A DNA stretch of 64,000 nucleotides. It comes from Galbitalea sp036491035 (GTDB lineage: Bacteria; Actinomycetota; Actinomycetes; Actinomycetales; Microbacteriaceae). A program made the position numbers and the translations under genes. This document shows positions 24,505 through 33,504 of this stretch, one piece after another; position 1 is the first letter of the stretch; each line of letters opens with the position of its first letter. The stretch is taken from the NCBI GenBank assembly GCA_036491035.1, contig DASXCU010000168.1, forward strand, positions 40,928 to 104,927. Direction: 5' to 3'. The notes beneath the pieces are model-generated. The model saw nothing but the letters and a program-made list of their open reading frames with translations, made no database searches and was not told the origin of the DNA.

Positions 24505-27500
24505 GTGCTGGCAGTGAAGCGGGCGCGGCCGCGCCTGGCGCTATTTGCCGCCACATTCGGAGTCGTCCTCCTGCTCGCCACGCTTGCCGTCGGACTGTCC
24601 GGCTTTCTCGGCGGTTCGGCGACCGCGGGCGCGCGTGCCGGACTCGGCGCACTCACCGGTGCCTCGGGCGGCTTCCGAATCACGATTCCGCTGGCCTCGA
24701 ACGCTGCGGCTCAGGATGCCCGAGTCCAGCGGGAGATTCGCGACACGGTTCGCTCCGACGGCCAACGGGTGCCCCTGACCATCACCCGGGATGTAGAGAC
24801 GGCCGCCAGCGTCGAGCTGGACGGTCCGCGCGGGGTCATCCGGCCCGCCCTCGCGTCGATTCCGTACCTCTCGAAGCAGGCGCACCTCGTAAAGGGCGCG
24901 TGGCCGACCAGCGCGAGCGAGGCATCCATCCAGGCGGATGCCGCCGAATCGCTCGGGGTGCGGGTCGGCGATCGGTACCGTCTGCCGGGCGGCAGTACCG
25001 TCACGATCGTTGCAACCTGGCGGGTGATCAACGCGGCGGATCCGATCTGGCTCGGTTCCGGACTCCCGCTGGCGGGACTCGGCTACGCCGGCGTCACCGG
25101 GTTCGTCGTCATCGATCCCTCCCTGTGGGCGAGCGTGGGGTCCGATGCGGATGCCCGCTGGACCGTGGTCCCCCAGGCGAGTCGGGTCACCTCCTCGCAG
25201 CTGCCCGCTCTGCAGGCCGCTCCGGACACCGTGCCCTCCGCCCTGCTCGCCGACAAGCGCAACGGAACGAGCGTCGATCAGGACGGCCGCCTCCAACCCG
25301 CGATGGCGCCGATCCTCAACAACGTGCTCGCCGCGACTGCGGTCTCGGTCGCGCCGCTCGTGATCGTGGCACTGCTCGGAGTGGTGACGCTCACCGAGCT
25401 CGCGCGGATGCTCGCCCAATTCAGGGCGGGTGAAAGCGAGCTGATGCGAGCTCGAGGCGCGACCCGCCGACGGCTCGTCCTGTCGGCGGCGCTGGAGGGA
25501 GCGGTCATCGCCGTTCCCGCTGCTGCGCTGGGCGCTCTCATCGCCGTCGTCCTGCTGGACCTGTTCGTGCGGGCTTCCCCTGTGCCGACCATCGGCTGGG
25601 CGGGTGCGGTCGCCTCCGCGGTGATCGCCATCGGCGTGCTCGCGGGCGCGGCGGGCCTTTCGTATCCGGATGACTCGGTGCGACAGGCTGCGCGTGGCCA
25701 GCGCGTGCGTTCGACGGTGGGTGTGGCCGTTGTGGCGCTGGTACTGATCGCGGCGGTCGTCGCGGTTGCGCAGTTCGTGCAATACGGCTCGCCACTCACC
25801 ACAACGGCATCCGGTGGCGTCGCTGTCGACCCGCTCGCGGTGACGGCGCCCGCCCTGGCGCTCGCGGCTCTGTCGATCGGTTCCCTCGCGCTATTCCCGC
25901 TCGTCGCCCGTCGGGCCGAACGGATCGGTCGGCGGCGGGTTGGGCTCGGCTCGCTCCCCATCCAGCAGCTTGCTCGCCGGAACCGCGCCTCCGTGACGCC
26001 CGTGCTTCTCGTCGCTCTAGCCGTCGGCACACTCGTCTTCGCAGCGACGTACTCGGGCACGTGGCAATCCTCGTCGGAGCAAACCAGGGCCGTGCAGGTC
26101 GGAACCGGCGTTCGGGTGACCGAACAGTCCGCGATACCGGCCGCGGAGACCGAGCCCGTCGCTGGACAGACCGCCGCGGCCATTGCCGCAACGGCGGACG
26201 TGCAGGTGGGCGACAGTGTCGCCTCGATGGAAGAGGTTCCCGTCGCCAGGATCGGACGCGTGATCGCCGCGGTTCCGGGCGCGGTCGACCCGGCCGCGCT
26301 GGAGAAGGCCCTCACCAACCCGGTCACGCTACCGATACTGCCGACGAGTACGCGTCGCGTCGAAGTGCACTTCGCGGCGTCGCCGAAGTCCGCCGAACCA
26401 ACAGCCGTGAATGTGACGGTGGTAGACACCCTCGGGTCGGTCGTCACGGTGGACGGGGTGCCGAACGCCGCCGGTTTCACGGTTCCCCTGCCAACCGGAC
26501 GGGCTCCGTGGACCATCCGCACGATCGACCCGACCCTTCCCGCTGTACACGAGGGCAACACGATCAGGCTCACCGTCTCCGCAGTCGGCGCGAGCGGCGG
26601 CGCCGGGACGAACATCCCGCTCGGGCGAACCTGGACGATCTCGGCCGAAGGCAGAGATCATGGCGGCCTCTCGACCGTCGCCGCGGAGAATCCCGAGATC
26701 ACGGTCAGCGCATCGATCGACGGCGAGTCACTCCGTCTTCAGCCGAGTCCGGATCACGGGACCCAGCTGCCCGTCGTGGTCTCGAGTGCGCTAGCCCAGT
26801 CGGCCGGGCTGCACGTCGGCGGTTTCCTCGACCTTCCACTGGTCGCCAGCGGGGGAGATCTGCCGGCCAGGGTCGTGGCGATCGTTCCCGTCATCCCCGG
26901 ACTCACCGTCGACGAGGGCGTGCTGGCGGATCTCGGCGGAGTTCAGGATGCCGTGCTGCGCGCCGGCCTGCACAACAATGACCCGACGGAATGGTGGGTC
27001 GCGACATCTCGACCGTCCGACGCGGCGCGCGAGCTCTCGAGGCGCGCTCCCGTCGGGGCCGTCCTGCTCACGAGTGAGACCGTACCTGCCGATGAGGTGC
27101 TCGGATCGGCCAATACCGTCGTCTGGATCGCCGCCGGCGCTATCGCGCTGCTCGCAATGCTGGCCGTCGCGGCGGCGCTCCTGGCGGAGATTCGTGCTCG
27201 GCTCGGCGAGGTGGCGCTGCTTCGCGCGCTCGGGGTGGGCCGTCGTCCGCAGGCGCGCGGTCGCGTGCTCGAGATCGGGATCATGCTCGCGCTGGGACTC
27301 CTGGCCGGCATCGTCGACGGCGTTGTGGTCAGCGCTCTGATCGTCCCCGACCTCGCCAGAACGGCTGTGCCGAGCGCGCTCGAAGCCCTCCCGACCGCGC
27401 TGTCCCTCGACGTCCTCGCTGGGATCGGTTCGATCCTCGCGGTAATACTGATCGCCGGCGCACTGCTCACCGCGACGGCGGTGGCGGTTCGTCGTCAGGC

Positions 27501-27534
27501 CAGCCTCGCCACGGGTGGGGAGACGCGGCGATGA
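24505..27534 (+). CDS. FtsX/MacB-type ABC transporter permease (large)
   Basis: A 1009-aa permease of the LolC/MacB/FtsX-like type with two permease cores. It has an N-terminal transmembrane helix (FAATFGVVLLLATLAVGLSGF), a large extracytoplasmic domain to about residue 270, a block of membrane helices (about 270-460), a second extracytoplasmic domain (about 520-860), and a C-terminal helix set (VVWIAAGAIALLAMLAVAAALL). It starts at GTG 24505 and ends 4 nt inside the next gene. It forms an operon with a second permease and two ATPases. Probably exports or moves lipid/lipoprotein-like substrates or antimicrobial peptides; substrate unknown. Confidence 0.88.
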   Translation: MLAVKRARPRLALFAATFGVVLLLATLAVGLSGFLGGSATAGARAGLGALTGASGGFRITIPLASNAAAQDARVQREIRDTVRSDGQRVPLTITRDVETAASVELDGPRGVIRPALASIPYLSKQAHLVKGAWPTSASEASIQADAAESLGVRVGDRYRLPGGSTVTIVATWRVINAADPIWLGSGLPLAGLGYAGVTGFVVIDPSLWASVGSDADARWTVVPQASRVTSSQLPALQAAPDTVPSALLADKRNGTSVDQDGRLQPAMAPILNNVLAATAVSVAPLVIVALLGVVTLTELARMLAQFRAGESELMRARGATRRRLVLSAALEGAVIAVPAAALGALIAVVLLDLFVRASPVPTIGWAGAVASAVIAIGVLAGAAGLSYPDDSVRQAARGQRVRSTVGVAVVALVLIAAVVAVAQFVQYGSPLTTTASGGVAVDPLAVTAPALALAALSIGSLALFPLVARRAERIGRRRVGLGSLPIQQLARRNRASVTPVLLVALAVGTLVFAATYSGTWQSSSEQTRAVQVGTGVRVTEQSAIPAAETEPVAGQTAAAIAATADVQVGDSVASMEEVPVARIGRVIAAVPGAVDPAALEKALTNPVTLPILPTSTRRVEVHFAASPKSAEPTAVNVTVVDTLGSVVTVDGVPNAAGFTVPLPTGRAPWTIRTIDPTLPAVHEGNTIRLTVSAVGASGGAGTNIPLGRTWTISAEGRDHGGLSTVAAENPEITVSASIDGESLRLQPSPDHGTQLPVVVSSALAQSAGLHVGGFLDLPLVASGGDLPARVVAIVPVIPGLTVDEGVLADLGGVQDAVLRAGLHNNDPTEWWVATSRPSDAARELSRRAPVGAVLLTSETVPADEVLGSANTVVWIAAGAIALLAMLAVAAALLAEIRARLGEVALLRALGVGRRPQARGRVLEIGIMLALGLLAGIVDGVVVSALIVPDLARTAVPSALEALPTALSLDVLAGIGSILAVILIAGALLTATAVAVRRQASLATGGETRR

Positions 27535-30218
27535 GCGGACGGAACTTCCTGACGGTGCCGCGACTCGTTGGCCGGCGATTCGCAATCAATCCCCTCGCGT
27601 CGATCCTCGTCGGGGTGCTCGTGCTGATCACCGCATTCGTCGCGGCGGCGGTACCGCGACTGGTCGAGAAACAGAACACTGCGGAGTTGGCCTATCAACT
27701 GGGCTCGATCGGCGAGGTCTCGAGGTCGTTGAGCGGGACATCGGACTTCCCGGAGTACTGGGCGGACACCCCGTCTCCGACGCGCGAAGAGATCTACGGC
27801 GAACTGGACACGGCCTTCACGGAGGGACGGTCCCGGCTGCCCCAACCGCTCCGGTCGGCGACGGGTGCGGCGCAGTGGGTCGTGCAAACCGACACGATCC
27901 CCACCACGCTGGTCAACGGTTCGCCCGGGCTACTGGGGCTCCGCCTGACCGCAGACGAGTACTACCTTTCTCGGGTCCGAATCGTCGCCGGAGCGGCGCC
28001 TGCCGTCTGGGGCGGGAACGATGCGGGCGCTCCCTCCGTCGCGGACCAGGCGCCGATCGACATCCTCCTGTCCACGACCGCGGCCAAGTCGCTTCACGTC
28101 GGGGTCGGCGACATCGTCGGATCGAGGAACGTGGACGGCATCCCCTCGCCGAGCTATCGCGTCACCGGCCTGTTCGAGCCGAAGGCTCCGGCCGCGCAGT
28201 TCTGGCGCCAGAACCCGTCGCTGGTGCCGGCGTTCCTCGTCAAGCCCGACCGCGGCCCGAGCTATCTCGCTGGCGCCGCCTTTATTAACCCGCTCAGCCT
28301 CGGGCGACTCGGTCAGACGTTCGCCAACGCGAGCATCTCGCTCTATTACCCGGTGTCGGCGACGACCACGGATGGAGCGGACGCGGATGCGCTCCGCAGC
28401 CAGCTGTCCGCCGTGCTCTCCGAGGGCATCAGCCTGCCCGGCGGCGAGTCGCGGGGAATGTCGATCACCACCGGGTCCGTCACCGCAGTCATCGCAGCGC
28501 AGCAGCGTGACCAGGTGCTGTCTGGCTTTCTCGCTCTGCTCGCATCCGCTCCACTCGGCGTCACCCTGGCGGTTCTCGGGCTCGGTGTGCAGGCCGTGAT
28601 TCGTTCGCGTCGAAGAGATATCGCACTGACGATCGCCCGCGGCGCGAAGGAGAGCCAGGTTCGCGCGGTCGTCGCCGTCGAAGGACTCGTGCTCGCGGTC
28701 CCCGGCGTGGCCGTGGTGACCCTTCTCGCGACCCTTCTTCTCCCGACCAGGCCGGACCCCTCCGATTTCATCCTGCCCGGGCTTGTTGCGATTGCGCCCG
28801 CCGTCCTGTTTGCGGCGCTCGCCATTCCGCGGGATGCGGACTACGCGCAGGCGAGGCGCGCACGGCAGCTGCGCATCATCGCTGAGATTGCCGTGCTGCT
28901 GCTCGCGGTGCTGGCGCTGTTCCTTCTGGCACGCCGCGGTCTCGCCCAGTCGAGCGCTGCGGTGGGGATCGATCCGCTCCTCGTGGCGACGCCCCTGCTG
29001 CTGTCCGTCTCCGTCGGGATCCTCGTTCTCCGCGGCTATCCGATTCCGCTTCTTGCCGCGCGACGTCGCGCGATTCGCGCTCGCGGGCTCGCCGGGTTCG
29101 TCGGCTCGATTCGGGCCACGCGTTCACCAACCGTCGGCCTCGTCGGCGTACTCGCTTTGGTGGTGGGGATCTCGATCGCGATCTTCTCGACGGTGATGCT
29201 GTCGACGTTCGACGGCTCGACGATTCGAGCGGCCCAGGAGAGCGTCGGTGCCGACGTGCGCGCGGACGCTGCGGCATTCACGCCGACCGAGCGAAGCGCA
29301 GTCGTGGCCGTTCCGGGCGTCACCGCGGTGGCCGGGGTGGAGCACCTCGATCCGCGATCGTTCCGGGGGATGGGTGTCATCGACACGGTCAATGTGATGG
29401 TGGCGCAGACGAGCGCGCTGCGATCGCTTCGACCGGGACTCGCGAGCGGACTGAACGCTGAGACGGACGGCCGGATACCGGTGATCGTCTCCTCCGATCT
29501 GGCGGCCGAGGTGCACGGACACGCGGATGAGACACTCGACGGCGTGCCGGTTCGGATCGCCGGGATCCTGCCCGCCGACTCCAAACTCGGCCTTCAGCAC
29601 TCCTGGATGCTGGTCGATTCGGCCTTCGCGAAACGCTTTACCGTGGTGTTCACTCCCGATCTCCTGCTCATCAAGGCGCAGCCTGCGAGCCTGGACGGGA
29701 TTCGCGACCGGGTCGCCAGGGTTGCCGGACCCGGCGCGACCGTATCCACGGTGGCGAGTGTCGCCGACGCGCGTCGGGCCGAGCCCGCGGTTGCCGGCGT
29801 TCGACTGGCGGTGCTCCTCGGTGCTCTCATCTCCGTCCTGCTGTGCACTATCGCGCTCGTGCTGTCGACCATCGTGGCCGGACGGGCCCGGGCGCGGACC
29901 GCGGGCATCCTGCGCACACTCGGGCTGCCGTCGCGCTCACTCCGCGTGCTCGTTGCGTGGGAGCTGGTGCCCGTCGTTCTTGTCGCTGTGATCGCCGGAA
30001 CGATCCTGGGCGCTCTCCTGCCCTTCCTGCTCACAGCGGCCGTCGACCTCCGGCCCTTCACGGGCGACGACACAAGGCCCGTACCGCTATTCGACTTCGG
30101 CCTCGTCGGCATCGTCCTTGCCGCGTTCTGTGTCGTCGTCGCAATCGTCGGGTTCGTCGCCGTTGCGGCAGGCGAGCGTCTCAATCCCTCAACCGCGCTG
30201 AAAATGGGAGCACTATGA
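27531..30218 (+). CDS. FtsX/MacB-type ABC transporter permease (second subunit)
   Basis: An 895-aa permease of the same type. The N-terminal helix is ASILVGVLVLITAFVAAAV, the first membrane block with QQRDQVLSGFLALLASAP lies near residues 320-480, and a large extracytoplasmic domain is followed by helices ending AAFCVVVAIVGFVAVAAGER. An ATGA overlap couples it to the upstream permease. Together they form the membrane part of a heterodimeric exporter with the two downstream ATPases. Confidence 0.88.
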   Translation: MSGRNFLTVPRLVGRRFAINPLASILVGVLVLITAFVAAAVPRLVEKQNTAELAYQLGSIGEVSRSLSGTSDFPEYWADTPSPTREEIYGELDTAFTEGRSRLPQPLRSATGAAQWVVQTDTIPTTLVNGSPGLLGLRLTADEYYLSRVRIVAGAAPAVWGGNDAGAPSVADQAPIDILLSTTAAKSLHVGVGDIVGSRNVDGIPSPSYRVTGLFEPKAPAAQFWRQNPSLVPAFLVKPDRGPSYLAGAAFINPLSLGRLGQTFANASISLYYPVSATTTDGADADALRSQLSAVLSEGISLPGGESRGMSITTGSVTAVIAAQQRDQVLSGFLALLASAPLGVTLAVLGLGVQAVIRSRRRDIALTIARGAKESQVRAVVAVEGLVLAVPGVAVVTLLATLLLPTRPDPSDFILPGLVAIAPAVLFAALAIPRDADYAQARRARQLRIIAEIAVLLLAVLALFLLARRGLAQSSAAVGIDPLLVATPLLLSVSVGILVLRGYPIPLLAARRRAIRARGLAGFVGSIRATRSPTVGLVGVLALVVGISIAIFSTVMLSTFDGSTIRAAQESVGADVRADAAAFTPTERSAVVAVPGVTAVAGVEHLDPRSFRGMGVIDTVNVMVAQTSALRSLRPGLASGLNAETDGRIPVIVSSDLAAEVHGHADETLDGVPVRIAGILPADSKLGLQHSWMLVDSAFAKRFTVVFTPDLLLIKAQPASLDGIRDRVARVAGPGATVSTVASVADARRAEPAVAGVRLAVLLGALISVLLCTIALVLSTIVAGRARARTAGILRTLGLPSRSLRVLVAWELVPVVLVAVIAGTILGALLPFLLTAAVDLRPFTGDDTRPVPLFDFGLVGIVLAAFCVVVAIVGFVAVAAGERLNPSTALKMGAL

Positions 30219-31120
30219 CAGCGATCATCGAATGCCACGAGCTCGTGCGCATATTCTCGTCCACCGGCGTGGAGGTGCAGGCGCTCCAGGGCCTCGACCT
30301 CACCGTCGAGCAGGGCGAGCTGACCGCTGTCGTCGGCGCCTCGGGCTCGGGTAAGTCGACGCTGCTCACGATTCTGTCGGGCCTCGACACGCCCTCCGCA
30401 GGCCGGGCGAGTGTCGCCGGACATGACCTCCTGGCGATGGGACGACGCGAGCGAGTCGAGTATCGCCGGCACACCGTCGGGTTCATCTGGCAGCAGACCG
30501 CGCGCAATCTCCTGCCCTATCTCACGGCGGCCGAGAACGTGTCGCTCGCCCTGATGGTGGCCGGTTTCCCGCGGGCGAAGCGAGCCGCGCGGGCAACGGA
30601 ACTGCTCCGGATCCTCGGCGTCGACGACCTGCGGGACCGCGCGCCGGGCGAGCTGTCGGGCGGGCAGCAGCAGCGTGTGGCGATCGCGGTCGCCCTCGCG
30701 AACTCGCCCCAGGTGCTGCTCGCCGATGAACCCACGGGCGAACTCGACGAGGCGAACTCGGCGATCGTCCTCGAGACCTTCCGCAGCATCAATTCGGCGC
30801 TCGGGACGACCGTGCTCATCGTCACCCACGACGCGAGCGTCTCCGAGCACGTCAGTCGCACGATGCAGATCCGGGATGGCCGCACGTCGACCGAGGTCCT
30901 GCGCAGCACGCGCACCGACAGCTTCGGCACGGAGCACGATGTCGCGGAGGAGTTCGCCGTTCTCGATCGGGTCGGCCGCATGCAGCTCCCGCAGGAGTAC
31001 ATCAGCGAGCTCGGCATGCGAGACCGCGTCCGCCTTGGGCTCGGCGACGGCCACGTGAAGGTTTCGCCCGTTCGCCCGAGGGGCAGACACGCCAGCTCCG
31101 AGCCAGAGGTAGAGGAATGA
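30215..31120 (+). CDS. ABC transporter ATP-binding protein (MacB/LolD type)
   Basis: A 301-aa ATPase. Walker A is GASGSGKST, the Q-loop region is VGFIWQQTARNLLP, the signature is ELSGGQQQRVAIA, Walker B is VLLADEPTGELDE, and the switch His lies in VLIVTHDASVSE. A 65-residue C-terminal extension after the nucleotide domain is unusual for LolD-like subunits. Its start overlaps the second permease by ATGA; its end overlaps the next ATPase. It powers the FtsX-type permeases of this operon. Confidence 0.92.
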   Translation: MTAIIECHELVRIFSSTGVEVQALQGLDLTVEQGELTAVVGASGSGKSTLLTILSGLDTPSAGRASVAGHDLLAMGRRERVEYRRHTVGFIWQQTARNLLPYLTAAENVSLALMVAGFPRAKRAARATELLRILGVDDLRDRAPGELSGGQQQRVAIAVALANSPQVLLADEPTGELDEANSAIVLETFRSINSALGTTVLIVTHDASVSEHVSRTMQIRDGRTSTEVLRSTRTDSFGTEHDVAEEFAVLDRVGRMQLPQEYISELGMRDRVRLGLGDGHVKVSPVRPRGRHASSEPEVEE

Positions 31121-31797
31121 CCGCGATGGCGGTGCTTCGGTCATCCGGACTCGGACGCGACTATGGGCGAAAGGGCGCGGAGGTGCACGCGCTCGTCGAC
31201 GCGTCGCTTGAGATCTTCCCGGGCGAACTCGTCGTACTTCGTGGTCCATCCGGTTCCGGCAAGACGACCCTGTTGAACCTGCTGGGCGGACTCGACCGAC
31301 CGACCGCCGGCCGTGTCTGGCTCGGCGAGCAGGACCTGTCGAGGGCGAGCGAGGATGAGTTGTCCGAACTGCGCACCACGCGGTTCGGCTTTGTCTTCCA
31401 GTCCTTCGCACTGCTGCCGATGCTCACGGCGTCCGAAAACATCGAAGTTCCGCTTCGCGGTGTACGTGCCGATCCCGCGGCCCGCGACGCCCGCGTGCGC
31501 GAACTACTCACGATGGTGGGGCTGGAGGGCCACGCCAACCAGCGCCCCGACCAGCTCTCGGGCGGCCAGCAGCAGCGTGTCGGTATCGCACGCGCGCTCG
31601 CCAATCGACCGGACGTGCTCATCGCCGATGAGCCCACCGGCCAACTCGACAGCAGGACCGCGGTCGCGATGATGGAATTGATCAGCGCACTCGTTCACCA
31701 GGAGGGATCTGCCGCGGTAGTAAGTACGCACGATCCCAGGATGGCCGAATACGCCGACCGCACCATCGAAATCCGAGACGGTCGACTCTCCGCCTAG
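31117..31797 (+). CDS. ABC transporter ATP-binding protein (MacB/LolD type)
   Basis: A 226-aa ATPase. Walker A is GPSGSGKTT, the Q-loop is FGFVFQSFALLP, the signature is QLSGGQQQRVGIA, Walker B is VLIADEPTGQLDS, and the switch segment is AAVVSTHDPRM. It lacks the C-terminal extension of its partner. Coupled to it by ATGA. Two different ATPases in one operon suggest an asymmetric heterodimer or two exchangeable partners for the two permeases. Confidence 0.92.
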   Translation: MTAMAVLRSSGLGRDYGRKGAEVHALVDASLEIFPGELVVLRGPSGSGKTTLLNLLGGLDRPTAGRVWLGEQDLSRASEDELSELRTTRFGFVFQSFALLPMLTASENIEVPLRGVRADPAARDARVRELLTMVGLEGHANQRPDQLSGGQQQRVGIARALANRPDVLIADEPTGQLDSRTAVAMMELISALVHQEGSAAVVSTHDPRMAEYADRTIEIRDGRLSA

Positions 31798-32051
31798 GCT
31801 CCTATGCGCATCGCCTCATCCGGGCGAAGCAGCTCGGCGCCATGGGCATACGTCGACAGTCTCTTGTACTCTCCCGCGCCCGATACTTCGATCGGTTCGC
31901 GGGACCCATCCGGACGTTGCAGGGTGAAGTATCGTTCGCCGCTATCGATCTGGCGGATTGCTTCCGCACTGTCGATGGCGCCCCACGGTCCGAACAGGAA
32001 CGAAATCTCGCCCCGTTCGTCACACATCACCCGAAGCACAACACGTTCCAT
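31794..32051 (-). CDS. Hypothetical protein (85 aa)
   Basis: A small soluble protein of mixed strands (ERVVLRVMCDERGEISFLFG) with an acidic middle (IRQIDSGERYFTLQRPDG). No family recognised. ATG 32051 is preferred over 32066; both are in frame. It overlaps the end of the ABC operon by 4 nt in convergent orientation, a spacing typical of real genes here. Confidence 0.65.
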   Translation of the reverse strand: MERVVLRVMCDERGEISFLFGPWGAIDSAEAIRQIDSGERYFTLQRPDGSREPIEVSGAGEYKRLSTYAHGAELLRPDEAMRIGA

Positions 32052-32139
32052 TACTCGGCCTCCCAACCGCGGAGGCGACCTCCATCGCCTCTCATGTAAT
32101 AGAGACCTTCGTAGGCGCCGGCTATGACGGATTTACGAG

Positions 32140-33501
32140 TTAGTGAGTAGTGCTCGCGGATGGCGCTGCCGGCGTCTTGCCGCCGAGCTTGTAGAAGTAG
32201 AACGGGATGGCGGAGAGAAGGCAGCTGAGGGCTGGAACGAGGGTGATCGACATGAAGATCACGTTCTGGATGTCGTGCGTCACCTTCACGCCGGTCTGGT
32301 AGTGGGCGATGGCGACGAACGCGCCGAACACGATGACGGAGAGCCCCGCCATGACCTTGGACGAGAACGTCAGTGTCGCGAACGAGATTCCGTCGTTCCG
32401 CACTCCGGTTCGCTTCTCGACGTCGTCGACGGCGTCCGCGATCATCGACGCCTGGATGACCAGGAACACGCCGAGGGTGAGGCCGGTCAGGAAGATCGCG
32501 CCCATGAACACGTACAGGCTGTTGAAGCCGAGAAAGTAGGTGATGACGTAGAGCACTGCAGCGATGATCGAACTGCCGATCGCGGCCGTGCGGGCCGCGA
32601 TCCTGCGGAGCACCAGCGGCGTCAGGAATGCTGCGACGACCAGGCCGACGATGAGCGATCCACCGATGAATGTGAAGAAGATGGGCGACTTCCCGTACGC
32701 GATCACCGCGAACAGAGCGCCCCCCGACTGAACGATGTTGCGACCGAAACCGAGGATGGATCCCAGCAGCACCATGAGCAGCGGGGTGTTGCGGAACAGA
32801 GTTGCGAAGAGTTGGCGGAAGCTGAGCCGCGTCTGCGCGGCGGTCTCGCGCTCCCGGCCGAAGGCGAAGGCGAGCAGGTACAGCGCCATGCCGGCGACCG
32901 CCATGACGAACACCGCGCGCGACCATCCGGCCGCCGTCGTGTGCGGGGCGAAGCTCAGGGCCTGTGCGAGGTATGGCATGCCGAGCGTGGCCAGTCCCAG
33001 CGAGATCGACCCGAACGCGCGAACGTTGCCGATGACCCGGTTGCGCATGATTGGGTCGACGAACGCGGAGCCGATTAGCGCCCACAACGGCACGTCGCAC
33101 ACCGTATAGACGACGCCCCAGACGACGTAGACAATCCCGAAGTAGACCAGTTGTCCGGTCGGGTCGATATTGGGCACCGTGAACAGGAGTCCGGTGAGGA
33201 CCGCGACGGGCGCTGCAGAAAACAGGATGAACGGCCGGAGCTTGCCCCAGCGCGAGTGGGTCATGTCGATCACACTGCCCATGACCGGATCACTCACCGC
33301 GTCGAGGATCTTCGCGAGGCCCACGATGGTGGCCGCGACGCCGATGGCGGCCGCCGAAAAGTTCGCGTACTGCGACAGGTACAACAGGATGAATGTGGTG
33401 ACCGTGGTCAGGATCGCGTTCTGGCCGAAGGCGGCCGTCACAATCGCCGTCGCCTGGGTGCGCGGTGAGTATGTCCTTGGTTCAGATGTTGCTGTCGTCA
33501 T
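32140..33501 (-). CDS. GPH family sugar:cation symporter (MFS-like)
   Basis: A 453-aa transporter with about 12 membrane segments. The glycoside-pentoside-hexuronide (GPH) signature is present: LAKILDAVSDPVMGSVIDMTH followed by SRWGKLRPFILF, the D-x-x-x-D-P and SRWGK features that bind the cation and sugar. It is downstream of the GH38 gene with 3 nt between the stop and this start, so it is cotranscribed and probably imports mannose-containing oligosaccharides or glycosides for that enzyme. Confidence 0.92.
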   Translation of the reverse strand: MTTATSEPRTYSPRTQATAIVTAAFGQNAILTTVTTFILLYLSQYANFSAAAIGVAATIVGLAKILDAVSDPVMGSVIDMTHSRWGKLRPFILFSAAPVAVLTGLLFTVPNIDPTGQLVYFGIVYVVWGVVYTVCDVPLWALIGSAFVDPIMRNRVIGNVRAFGSISLGLATLGMPYLAQALSFAPHTTAAGWSRAVFVMAVAGMALYLLAFAFGRERETAAQTRLSFRQLFATLFRNTPLLMVLLGSILGFGRNIVQSGGALFAVIAYGKSPIFFTFIGGSLIVGLVVAAFLTPLVLRRIAARTAAIGSSIIAAVLYVITYFLGFNSLYVFMGAIFLTGLTLGVFLVIQASMIADAVDDVEKRTGVRNDGISFATLTFSSKVMAGLSVIVFGAFVAIAHYQTGVKVTHDIQNVIFMSITLVPALSCLLSAIPFYFYKLGGKTPAAPSASTTH

Positions 33502-33504
33502 CGA

